DNA of 14,624 nt from assembly GCA_021295935.1 (NCBI GenBank), contig JAGWBL010000017.1:1-14624 (forward strand), written 5' to 3'. Within the stretch, counting starts at the first letter, position 1. Each line of letters starts with the position of its first letter. The DNA comes from Pseudomonadales bacterium (GTDB lineage: Bacteria > Pseudomonadota > Gammaproteobacteria > Pseudomonadales > Azotimanducaceae). A program made the translations under genes and the position numbers. Positions 1 to 7,817 of the stretch are shown in pieces. The notes under the pieces were generated by a model. It was not told where the DNA came from, did no database searches, and worked only from the letters and a program-made list of their open reading frames with translations.

Positions 1-34
1 TTTGCCCACAAGGGGAGTTTCTCGGGGCGCGGCA

Positions 35-904
35 ATGGATTCAGCCAAGTTGCATGCATGGATGCGTGCCGCTCTCTTTGGCTTGGCGATAGCGATTGGG
101 TTCGGCGCTTTCGCCTATCCCGCGAAGTCCCACGAGACCCTCACGTTCCTGGCAGCGCAGTTCTACAACGGTTGTGCGCATCAACTGGGCTACGCACCGC
201 TGACTCCTCTTGAGATTCGTTCCATCGCCAAGGCGAACTCCCAAGAGGCAGACCGTGGGCTCTGGGATCGATTGACAAGACGCGACTACTTTGAACAGGA
301 GGGTGAAGAGCGTAGTGGCCTTCTTTCGTTCATGGAAACGAAGATGAGCGAGCACTACGACCGGTTGGTCTCCGGGCTGGAAGAAACCGCCGAGCCCCGG
401 GAGCGGTTTCGCTCCATCGGACGAATGGTCCACTATCTGCAAAAGCTGAGCTCGCCTGTCCATGTAGTGCCCATCCGCGTAACGCGGATACTCTTCGACC
501 GGTATCCCATCGATCGAGACGCCATCGTTCAAGTGCTGGAGGGGAATTGCGAGTTCATGGTCGACACGATGGAAGTGGCAACCCTTGACCAGGATGCGCT
601 TCTGAGTGGCATGGCCAATGAGACCAGAGCGTCCATTCGAAATCCCATCCCGGGACTGCCAGTCACGTGGGAGGCGTTCTGGGAGTACGGCGAACCGGGC
701 ACGTTCGGGTCCTACGGCGTGGCCGGCAACAACTTTGGACGCAACACCGAGTTTCCCTGCCCGACCACGGCCACCCAGCGATGCCTGCTTCTGGAAGACG
801 ACCCGATCTACCGAAACTTTGCGAGACACCGGCACGTCGAAGCGGTCAAGGCCACGGTGGCAGCGCTCCTGTTGACACGCAGTCCCGTAGCACCTCTGGA
901 GTGA
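35..904 (+). CDS. Exported zinc phospholipase C / S1-P1 nuclease-like protein
   Basis: Predicted exported protein of 289 residues. Residues 10-30 form a hydrophobic signal segment after a short N-terminus, and the mature protein would begin near the SHET sequence. The region around residues 129-147 reads GRMVHYLQKLSSPVHVVP, which resembles the helix carrying two metal-binding histidines in zinc phospholipase C and S1/P1 nucleases (HYLQDLxNPxH). The aspartate usual in that motif is lysine here (K137), so the metal site may be incomplete and activity is uncertain. The helical C-terminus also fits that fold. A TTG at position 2 could extend the frame by 11 codons. The ATG at 35 was chosen because it places the signal peptide at the start, though no strong ribosome-binding site is visible. 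The gene ends 13 bases before the convergent stop of the ABC-2 permease. Family assignment is tentative; that it is exported is more secure. Confidence 0.6.
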   Translation: MDSAKLHAWMRAALFGLAIAIGFGAFAYPAKSHETLTFLAAQFYNGCAHQLGYAPLTPLEIRSIAKANSQEADRGLWDRLTRRDYFEQEGEERSGLLSFMETKMSEHYDRLVSGLEETAEPRERFRSIGRMVHYLQKLSSPVHVVPIRVTRILFDRYPIDRDAIVQVLEGNCEFMVDTMEVATLDQDALLSGMANETRASIRNPIPGLPVTWEAFWEYGEPGTFGSYGVAGNNFGRNTEFPCPTTATQRCLLLEDDPIYRNFARHRHVEAVKATVAALLLTRSPVAPLE

Positions 905-917
905 TTCGCCCGTCTGG

Positions 918-1625
918 CTAGGCGCCCAACATCCTCTCCCGCCGGTTGGTCCGCATGAAGGTGAGGGCAATGATGGCGGCAATCACCAACAGAAACCCGA
1001 TTCGGTTCTGAACGGTCATGGCGATCACTTCCTCGAACTCCGCTTCCACGACGTACGAATTGAAGAACGGCGAGATGCGTGCTGGACCGTCCTGCGAGAT
1101 CATCCAGTTGAACGTCAGAATCGCGAAACTGGCGATCCCTCCGCCCACCTCGCTACGAAACAGGGTCGAGAATCCCATCGCAAGCACCAGATAGAACGCA
1201 CTCGCCTGGAGCGAACCGTACAGTGCAAGCACCGGAAAGGGCGTGAGCATCCAGGAAGTCAGCGCCAGCAGGGTCCCGGCCACAACGAGCATGAGACCGG
1301 ACGCAAAGAGCTTGGCCCACCAGACCTTCTCGCATCCTCCTGGAACCGTGTAGATGATCTCCAGGTTCCTGCTGCGTATCTCGCCCGCGACGATTCGCAC
1401 GCCCAGAACCAGTCCCAACAGTGCCAGGGGAGTCGCGACCAGCCCGATCTGGACGTCCGCAGGGCCAATGATCCTCAGTCCCCACACGGACGAAAGCAGC
1501 CAGTTCGTCGCGACCCACGAGACAGGAGCAAGCACCACCAGCCAAAAGTACTTGCCTCCAATGCTGATTGCCGCAAGCCAGTAGAGATTCAGCCGAGAGG
1601 CCACGGCAGACCACACCGCCTTCAT
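918..1625 (-). CDS. ABC-2 type transporter permease, partner of the RND-ABC fusion
   Basis: Integral membrane protein of 235 residues with about six hydrophobic segments (roughly residues 25-46, 60-78, 106-128, 132-154, 159-177 and 208-225). The cytoplasmic stretch at 81-97, GEIRSRNLEIIYTVPGG, matches the coupling region typical of ABC-2 permeases, where an E-x-R-x(2)-N/T-x-E segment contacts the ATPase. The ATG at 1623-1625 overlaps the TGA of the upstream transporter as ATGA, a four-base overlap that strongly suggests translational coupling and matched synthesis. The inferred role is the membrane subunit driven by the ATPase domain at the end of the upstream protein, since no other ATPase gene is near. 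The substrate cannot be told from the sequence. The gene ends in convergence with the phospholipase-like gene. Confidence 0.85.
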   Translation of the reverse strand: MKAVWSAVASRLNLYWLAAISIGGKYFWLVVLAPVSWVATNWLLSSVWGLRIIGPADVQIGLVATPLALLGLVLGVRIVAGEIRSRNLEIIYTVPGGCEKVWWAKLFASGLMLVVAGTLLALTSWMLTPFPVLALYGSLQASAFYLVLAMGFSTLFRSEVGGGIASFAILTFNWMISQDGPARISPFFNSYVVEAEFEEVIAMTVQNRIGFLLVIAAIIALTFMRTNRRERMLGA

Positions 1626-4600
1626 GTCAAGGCCAAGTGTGCGGGCCGCTCAGTCAGCCACAGGTAGCCGTCCTCCGGCGTAGGAAGCAGATGTCGACTG
1701 CCCGCACCGGGCGAAATGTAAGAAATTACCCGGCGCACCACTCCTCCCTGCGGCATGGGTGATTCCGATGCCAGTATCGATTCCGGCGGCAGTGTCCATG
1801 CCTCACCGGGGGGTGTTTCGATTTCCCAGACCTTGCCTTCGGCGTGGTGTGCGAGATTCATGGGCGAACCATCAAACACCAATCGCCCTTTGGACATCAC
1901 CAGCACTCGTTCGCAGGCAATGGCGACATCTTCGACGACGTGTGTCGAGAACAACACGATCCGAGTGCGCGCCAGCGTCCCGAGCAGGTTCCTGAACCGA
2001 ATGCGCTCCCTCGGATCAAGCCCTGCCGTTGGCTCGTCCACGATGATGACGTCGGGCAGTCGAAGCAGGGTCCGCGCAACTGCCACACGTTGGCGCATCC
2101 CGCCGGAGAGCGCGCCGATGTACTCGTCCGCCTTGCCAGCAAGCCCCACTTCCGTCAGCAGACCCTCGACACGTTCCGACCGGATGGATGGAGGCAGCTC
2201 GTAGAGCGCAGCGAAGTACATGAGGTACTGGCGCGGCGACTGCCGTTCCGGCAAGCCCGCATCCTGCGGGAGGTATCCCACCCATCTGGCAAGGTACTTC
2301 CGAATCAGCGGCAGGCGAACTCCTCCCAACATGACCATGCCGCGAGTCGGATCGATGATGCCTGCCAGCTGGCGAAGCAGTGTTGTCTTGCCCGCTCCGT
2401 TCGGTCCGAGTATCCCCACCATGCCTCGATCCACCCTGAAGCTCACCTCGTCGACCGCCGCAACCGGTTGCTTGGGCAGGTCGAAACCGAACGCCTTGTT
2501 GGACAGATTCCTCCAGAGCGTCCGAATTCTCCTCAGCGCGCCTCGGGCGACGCGGTCTTCGAGGACGCCAGCGCCCACGCGAAGGGCGGTTCGCCTGAGC
2601 AATTGTGATGTCAGCAGGATCGCGGCGAACACAGCAGTCCAGAACGACCCCGTGGACCAGGATTCGCCGGCGATGGAAGGTCCCACCATGTGCAGGTATG
2701 CAAACGCCGCCATGGGCACCCACGGAGCAGAGACCCGGAGCACGCCTTCAACGCCTCCGCGAACCACCTGTCCCGCTGCGGTGACCAGCCCGCGGCTCTT
2801 GCGAATCTCGAGCAGGATCGCTCGGAATGCTACGCTCGACAAGAGCCAGAAGACAAGACTCCAGAACGTCGTGCTGGCCGAATACCCGATGAACGCGAAG
2901 CCTGCGGCGGCGATCAAGAGGACCGTGATTCGCTCCAGGGCCGTCCGAGGACTGTACACCCTGCCTCCGAGTTCACTGACTCTACGGGCGTACTCTCTTG
3001 GAGCGTTGAATGCACGCCGTACGGATCCTGGTTGGTCGTACACCTTCTTGAGATTTCGGACATCGAGTTCTGGAGGCCCGTCTGATCCACGCGGCTGGAC
3101 GTCCGCCGCGCGGCGAAACAGCAGGACCACAGCGGCCAGCATCGCTCCCATCACGAGAAGGGTGCACACGATCCGCCAGAGCACGGACACAAGAATTTCG
3201 TAGTGGATGAGAGGCCCGACGACAGCCACAAGCCAAGGTCCCACTCGGCCAAAGAGCGACTCCAGCCGCTGAAGCAGGATGTAGCAGACGGGAATCACCA
3301 AGAGCACAAGTGCCGCTGAAGTCGCCATCCCGCCGATCATCAACGTCGCGAATGGAGGCCACATCTCGTTCTCGCGTCCCGTGGCGATCGCCAGCGGCCA
3401 CAGCGCGACGATTGTCGTGATCGTTGTCATGAGCAGGGGCCGCGTGCGTTCCTTCACCGCTGCGAGGGCGGCCGAGCCGGGCGACCAACCGGCGCGAAGC
3501 ACCTTCTGCTGAATGCGGTCCACCAACAGAATGGAAGCGTTGACGGAGATTCCGACCAACGCAACCGCCCCCAGGCCGGCCATGCTGTCGAAGGGCAGAC
3601 GAGCGAACGTCAGCGCCCAAGTGGAACCCAAGACCGTGAGCGGAATTGCCAGCATGACCAACGGCGGAAGGATGAACGACTCGAAGACGAGGGCCAACAC
3701 CAGGTACATCAGCGCCAGCAACGGCAGCATGATCTTGGAGAGCAGGGAGACCCCCTCGGTCTGCTTCGCGAACTGCACGGTGTAAGAGTCATCCTTGGGC
3801 ACCGATCTGACCAGTTCCTTGATAGCTGTGTCCACGGCCTCGCGTGCCGGTCCGCTCTCGGGAACGGAACGCGCCAGTCGATAGAAGACGCTCATTTCCC
3901 GACGCCCGTTCCTGTGCTCGATCACCGGAGCCGCCGGCATCTTGCGCGTGCTCACCAGCGCGTCGGCAGGAAGTTCGCCAGAGGGGGTGGAGATCCGCAG
4001 ACTCGAGAGATCCTCGATGACGTTCGTGTTGTCCCGAGCACCTTCCCGTTCCGTCACGACCGGGAGTTCCCGGCCGGAGGGCAGCACATACTTGTTGCCA
4101 GCACGAACTCCATCACGACCCGCCAGCTCGAGAAACGGCAGGACGTCACTTGTCGTGATGCCAAATGATTCCAAGGCGGGAATGACCGGCTCTACCCATA
4201 TTTCTTGATTGCCGCGACTGACGGACAGCCGGGCACGGGCTACGTACTCCTCAGTGTTCGAAAGCACATACACCAGTTCTTCCGCCAATTCCATCAGCTT
4301 GGACGAATCGGGGCCGGACAGCTCGATTTCCTCCTCCTGCGAACCTGCAAACATTCCGCGCTGGCGACCGCCCCCATGCACAGCGCCACCAGATCCCCTA
4401 CGAGCGGATTCCCCGGGTTGAAAGACGTCGAATCCCGGAATGTCATCCGCAATGTCTTCCGCGACAGACCGGATGCGGCTGGGCGAGAGATCGTCCGGAC
4501 GCTCGGCCTCGTCGACCAGGTTGACCCTTACGGACGCACCCTCGCTCGCAATGGAAGTCTGAACTGATTCCACTCCATCAACTTCAAGCAAAGCCGATTC

Positions 4601-6466
4601 AATGTGCGCCATCGGCTCCACCGTGTGTTCCACGGGACGTTCCGTTCCGCCAAAGCGCGCTTCAAACGACACGCTGTCGGCCTTGGTCGTGGCAGCCCGA
4701 CTTGTGGGTATCAAGGGAAAGCCGATCGCTACCGTGATGACAATCGCAAACGCTGTGCCGGTTATCCAGGCAGGTGGATGTCGGAGCGCGTGCGCCACCA
4801 ATCCTCCAAGCAGCATCTTGGCGCGATCGGGCGGGGCCAGACCTGCACGCTCCGCACGGATCTCGTGGTTTCTCGCCAGCGCTGACAGCGTTGCAGGAGC
4901 CACCATTCGATGCGCAAGCACGGGCACAAGACCCACCGCAACCAGAAGTGATGCTGCCATCGGCAACAGGATCGAGATCGCCACCAGTCGGAACACGCCC
5001 TCCATTTCCTGACTGTCCAGATCGACGATGAACGGCGGCAGGAACACGACAGCGGTGGTGACGCTTGCCGCCACGATGGCTCTAACCGTCCTGCGAATGC
5101 CGCGTCGGGTAGCTGCCATGGGGTCCGCTCCCTTCTCCATTTGACGGAGAATGGACTCGTAGACGACCACGCTGTTGTCCACCAGCAAGCCAATGGCGAT
5201 CGCCAGACCGAAGATGGTGATCAGGTTCAGCGTTTCACCCAGCAGATAGAGCGCGCCGATGGCACCAAGCACGCTCACCGGAACGGCGAGCCCCACGACC
5301 GCTACGGCGCGCCACTGCCGAAGGAAGACAAACAGGGCCAGTAACGCCACGAGGTATCCCGACAAGGCAAGCTTGCCCAGCCGTCCGAGTTGTTTCTCCA
5401 GCTCTTCCCCTGCATCGGCGCTCACGTAGAGGTCGATGCCGAGCGACCGCATTTCCGCCAGCAAAGTGTCCAATCGCTCGCGTACTAGTCGTGCGATCTC
5501 TATGGTGTTTCCGCTTTGCTCCTTGAAGATGCTGATCCCGACTGCGGGCTTCCCGTTGACGCGGAACAGCGTCTCGCGGAGACCGGGGCCTGTCTCAATC
5601 TTGGCGACATTGCGCAGCAGAGGGGCGCCTGTGCCGGATCCGACCCGAGCGTTCGCCACAGTCTCAAGTCCCGCAGCACGGCCGTCCAGAAAGAGGTTTG
5701 TGCGCCCGTCCTGACTCTCGCTCTTTCCGAGGTAGCTCATGGAACCGAACTGTCGGTTCACGGCACCGACCACGTCGTTGGAAGTAAGGCCGAACGCGAC
5801 CATGCGCTGCGGACTCACTTCGATGTTCACCCGTGCCGACGCTCCTCCGCTGACCCGTGCCTGGCTGACCCCGGGGACTGACGACAATCGGGGAGCGATG
5901 ATCTCGTTGGCGATGTCGCGAATGGCATTGGTGTCTTCCGTAGGCGCCAGAACATGAACGGTCAGCACGAATGCCTGGTAGGCAAGGGTATTGGAAGCGC
6001 TGACCCTGATCCAAGTGCCGACCGGCTGTCCTGAGCGAATGGAGGACGCGATGCGATTGAGCTCAAACTCGCGCTTCTTGACGTCGGTTCCGCGTTCAAG
6101 CGTGACGACGAACCGGCCGAACGAGCCGAAGATCGAGGCGGTCGTCTCCACGACATTGGACATCTCCGTCGCTCTGGCCTGGAGCGGCAGGAGGATATCC
6201 CGCTCCAACACCGAGGCTTCCGCGCCTGTCCGCCCAAAGCTCACGTAGAGCTTCTCCCCCTGCAGATTGGGGATCAGTTCCACCGGAATGCGGGCGACGG
6301 CGACGATCCCCAGGATCACGACTGCGACAAAGAACATGCACACCGCAATCGGACGGCGAACAGCGACTTCTGCTATGTGCAAGCGATGAGGTTCCGGGTG
6401 GAGGGGAGAGAAGGCTCGGTCATGGTAATGCGAGGACTCAGGAGTCCCCGGAACTGGCACCTCCAA
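1622..6466 (-). CDS. RND efflux permease fused to an ABC ATPase (hybrid transporter)
   Basis: One uninterrupted frame of up to 1614 codons. Residues 31-1070 are a complete RND permease: TM1 about 39-60, a periplasmic porter region 61-365, TM2-6 with GLLVDNSVVVYES near 427-439, TM7 about 566-586, a second porter region 587-905, and TM8-12 with VGISVNASILLVD near 971-983. The porter regions are about as long as those of AcrB, so docking parts are probably present. Another helix follows at 1093-1116. ELDVRNLKKVYD (1133-1144) looks like the first strand and A-loop of an ABC ATPase. Then come about four hydrophobic segments (1178-1290) before the ATPase resumes with Walker A GPNGAGKT (1354-1361), Q-loop Q1401, signature LSGGMRQ (1453-1459), Walker B VIIVDEPT (1473-1480) and switch H1509. 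The ATPase motifs are intact. The frame opens at TTG 6466, but RND proteins usually begin just before IAExxVRRP, so the TTG at 6382 is more likely. No adaptor or outer-membrane gene adjoins it. Substrate unknown. Confidence 0.88.
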   Translation of the reverse strand: MEVPVPGTPESSHYHDRAFSPLHPEPHRLHIAEVAVRRPIAVCMFFVAVVILGIVAVARIPVELIPNLQGEKLYVSFGRTGAEASVLERDILLPLQARATEMSNVVETTASIFGSFGRFVVTLERGTDVKKREFELNRIASSIRSGQPVGTWIRVSASNTLAYQAFVLTVHVLAPTEDTNAIRDIANEIIAPRLSSVPGVSQARVSGGASARVNIEVSPQRMVAFGLTSNDVVGAVNRQFGSMSYLGKSESQDGRTNLFLDGRAAGLETVANARVGSGTGAPLLRNVAKIETGPGLRETLFRVNGKPAVGISIFKEQSGNTIEIARLVRERLDTLLAEMRSLGIDLYVSADAGEELEKQLGRLGKLALSGYLVALLALFVFLRQWRAVAVVGLAVPVSVLGAIGALYLLGETLNLITIFGLAIAIGLLVDNSVVVYESILRQMEKGADPMAATRRGIRRTVRAIVAASVTTAVVFLPPFIVDLDSQEMEGVFRLVAISILLPMAASLLVAVGLVPVLAHRMVAPATLSALARNHEIRAERAGLAPPDRAKMLLGGLVAHALRHPPAWITGTAFAIVITVAIGFPLIPTSRAATTKADSVSFEARFGGTERPVEHTVEPMAHIESALLEVDGVESVQTSIASEGASVRVNLVDEAERPDDLSPSRIRSVAEDIADDIPGFDVFQPGESARRGSGGAVHGGGRQRGMFAGSQEEEIELSGPDSSKLMELAEELVYVLSNTEEYVARARLSVSRGNQEIWVEPVIPALESFGITTSDVLPFLELAGRDGVRAGNKYVLPSGRELPVVTEREGARDNTNVIEDLSSLRISTPSGELPADALVSTRKMPAAPVIEHRNGRREMSVFYRLARSVPESGPAREAVDTAIKELVRSVPKDDSYTVQFAKQTEGVSLLSKIMLPLLALMYLVLALVFESFILPPLVMLAIPLTVLGSTWALTFARLPFDSMAGLGAVALVGISVNASILLVDRIQQKVLRAGWSPGSAALAAVKERTRPLLMTTITTIVALWPLAIATGRENEMWPPFATLMIGGMATSAALVLLVIPVCYILLQRLESLFGRVGPWLVAVVGPLIHYEILVSVLWRIVCTLLVMGAMLAAVVLLFRRAADVQPRGSDGPPELDVRNLKKVYDQPGSVRRAFNAPREYARRVSELGGRVYSPRTALERITVLLIAAAGFAFIGYSASTTFWSLVFWLLSSVAFRAILLEIRKSRGLVTAAGQVVRGGVEGVLRVSAPWVPMAAFAYLHMVGPSIAGESWSTGSFWTAVFAAILLTSQLLRRTALRVGAGVLEDRVARGALRRIRTLWRNLSNKAFGFDLPKQPVAAVDEVSFRVDRGMVGILGPNGAGKTTLLRQLAGIIDPTRGMVMLGGVRLPLIRKYLARWVGYLPQDAGLPERQSPRQYLMYFAALYELPPSIRSERVEGLLTEVGLAGKADEYIGALSGGMRQRVAVARTLLRLPDVIIVDEPTAGLDPRERIRFRNLLGTLARTRIVLFSTHVVEDVAIACERVLVMSKGRLVFDGSPMNLAHHAEGKVWEIETPPGEAWTLPPESILASESPMPQGGVVRRVISYISPGAGSRHLLPTPEDGYLWLTERPAHLALT
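6373..6423 (-). other. Possible leader ORF or frameshifted true start of the transporter
   Basis: A 16-codon ATG frame, MTEPSLPSTRNLIACT followed by TAG, lies in another frame over the 5' end of the RND-ABC gene. It holds the only ATG near that start. Its stop overlaps the region just after the in-frame TTG at 6382. It may be a translationally coupled leader. Alternatively, a one-base frameshift near its end would give the transporter a normal ATG start, running from this peptide into HIAEVAVRRP. No clear ribosome-binding site precedes it. Confidence 0.25.
6434..6447. repeat. Palindrome near the transporter start
   Basis: GGACTC and GAGTCC face each other across a two-base centre (AG), a perfect six-base-arm inverted repeat. 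If translation of the transporter begins at 6382 or 6423, this lies in its untranslated leader and could be an operator or a small hairpin. If translation begins at 6466, it is inside codons. No regulator is identified. Confidence 0.4.
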
Positions 6467-6758
6467 GCGTCACGTTCATGTGGTGTCGCACGACCAAGGC
6501 TAGACTCGCAACACTCGGAAATGCATTGTCCAGTTCGATTTTCGTCGACGACACATTACGCCCATCGGGCTTTCGGTCTGCCGCTGTCTCTCGTTCGGGC
6601 GGAAAGGGCACTCGGCACAGTGCCCAGATGCCTCTCGGCGACTGAACGACCCGTCGCGCGCATCTTGGAGTGTTGAATCACGGCTCTATCGGTCTTCCCG
6701 AGGGCAAACGGGAACGTAATCCGAAGTTCCGCTTGGACTGCCTTGGAAATCCACTGAA
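6467..6758. promoter_or_regulatory. Divergent intergenic region between the transporter and the secreted protein gene
   Basis: The two flanking genes are transcribed away from each other, so promoters for both must lie here or nearby. No convincing -35/-10 pair was found for either direction. The region contains one clear hyphenated palindrome (6606-6625). No coding remnant was recognised on either strand. Confidence 0.5.
6606..6625. repeat. Hyphenated palindrome, operator-like
   Basis: GGGCACT and AGTGCCC are perfect seven-base inverted arms separated by six bases. The size and the position between divergent genes are typical of a dimeric repressor site, though a hairpin in a leader RNA is equally possible. 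No regulator gene is adjacent. Confidence 0.45.
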
Positions 6759-7694
6759 ATGGCTTCTCGCTCGCGTCTTGGGTCTTCGGTGCTGGCCGCT
6801 GTTTTCCTCTCGGGTTCGCTTTCGTCGGCGACTTCCGCTGAGCTTACGCCTGAGGACCGAAGCATCCTTCTCCAGGCGCTCGGCGCCTGGAGGTCCGGAT
6901 CGGAGTGTTCGTTCTTGGTCGACATCGATGTCGGAGAGGATCGCTCGCGTGTTCTCTGGGACCCGACGCGTCCCGAAGGGAAACGTCTGCAGGTCTTGTC
7001 GTTGAATGACAGCCCTCCCCCCGAGTCTGGATCCGGCGTCGCCGAACTCCTTTCTCGCCTCCATGCTCCCGGACCTCTGCACGGCTGGCAGAGGATCGCG
7101 GAGTCCGGTGTGGTTGCAGAGACTGAACCCGTCAGAGTCCCAACGGGAGAACCCGACGCAACTCCGGAAGACATCCAGGCCGAGATCGATGGAGCCAGAG
7201 GGCGCCCCGAACTCACGCCATTCGAGAGAAGCATGCAGAACGATCTGCCACCCCATCCTCAGAAGGTTCCCGAACTCGTCAACTTCGCAGTTCTCTCCGT
7301 CAAGGCGAGAACGAATGAAGAGATCTCATTTGTCGTAGACATTGAATTCACTTTTCAGGACGGCCCGAATGGCTCGCCAGAAGACATTCCTGTCGAAACG
7401 ACCCTGGTCGTCCGAATCGATCCCCCTCATGTACGACAGCTCAGCTACAGGCTTCGCAAGCCGTACTCGCCGAGGATGTTCGTCAGAATTCGCAAAATGG
7501 AGAACACGCTCGACCTCTACTATGACGAAGAGCTTGGAGCGACGGTCCTCAGGTCCAATCGGTTCGAGATGCAGGGAAGGGCGGTGGGGTTCGTATCGCT
7601 GAACGTGCTCGCTACGCAGACGTTCTCGGACATTGAGTGTGCCGTTGAGGCGAGCGGAGGCTCGGGACGATCGAGGTCTGGACCCACGGAGTGA
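6759..7694 (+). CDS. Secreted protein of unknown function
   Basis: This 311-residue protein was not recognised as a member of any family. It starts with a signal peptide: arginines at 4 and 6, a hydrophobic core at 10-20 and a likely cleavage after ATSA near residue 27. No lipobox cysteine is present, so it is probably periplasmic or released. Residues 120-175 are rich in proline and acidic residues and look flexible. Residues 175-295 alternate hydrophobic and polar residues (FVVDIEFTFQ, TTLVVRIDPP, NTLDLYYDEE), suggesting a mainly beta domain. The C-terminus is Gly/Ser/Arg-rich. The ATG at 6759 is preceded by a weak GGAA at about 6745. The gene is divergent from the RND-ABC transporter and might serve it in the periplasm, but nothing in the sequence shows this. 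Confidence 0.75.
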   Translation: MASRSRLGSSVLAAVFLSGSLSSATSAELTPEDRSILLQALGAWRSGSECSFLVDIDVGEDRSRVLWDPTRPEGKRLQVLSLNDSPPPESGSGVAELLSRLHAPGPLHGWQRIAESGVVAETEPVRVPTGEPDATPEDIQAEIDGARGRPELTPFERSMQNDLPPHPQKVPELVNFAVLSVKARTNEEISFVVDIEFTFQDGPNGSPEDIPVETTLVVRIDPPHVRQLSYRLRKPYSPRMFVRIRKMENTLDLYYDEELGATVLRSNRFEMQGRAVGFVSLNVLATQTFSDIECAVEASGGSGRSRSGPTE

Positions 7695-7755
7695 GTTCGG
7701 AACACTCCAGTTTCAGAGAAGCAACCGTCTTCGTCGGCGATTCCTCAGGGATCGC

Positions 7756-7784
7756 GGTTCCGCAGCAATCGGTGAGACGGAACC
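7756..7784. terminator. Possible bidirectional hairpin between convergent genes
   Basis: GGTTCCG (7756-7762) and CGGAACC (7778-7784) form a perfect seven-base stem with a 15-base loop. They sit between the stop of the secreted protein gene and the stop of the convergent methyltransferase gene. The position suits a terminator, but the stem is short and no T-run follows on either strand, so a classic Rho-independent terminator is not shown. Confidence 0.25.
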
Positions 7785-7817
7785 CCGTCCATTGGATGCA
7801 CGCTCTTGCTTCCAGTG

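Noticed and set aside
41..982. Long minus-strand open frame opposite the phospholipase-like gene
   Set aside because: Its translation is Arg/Gly/Cys-rich with no family features, and it lies antisense to a gene with a clear signal peptide and a family-like motif.
1844..3203. Long plus-strand open frames opposite the ABC part of the fusion
   Set aside because: They are antisense to intact Walker A, signature and Walker B motifs; their translations are His/Arg/Pro-rich and unrecognisable.
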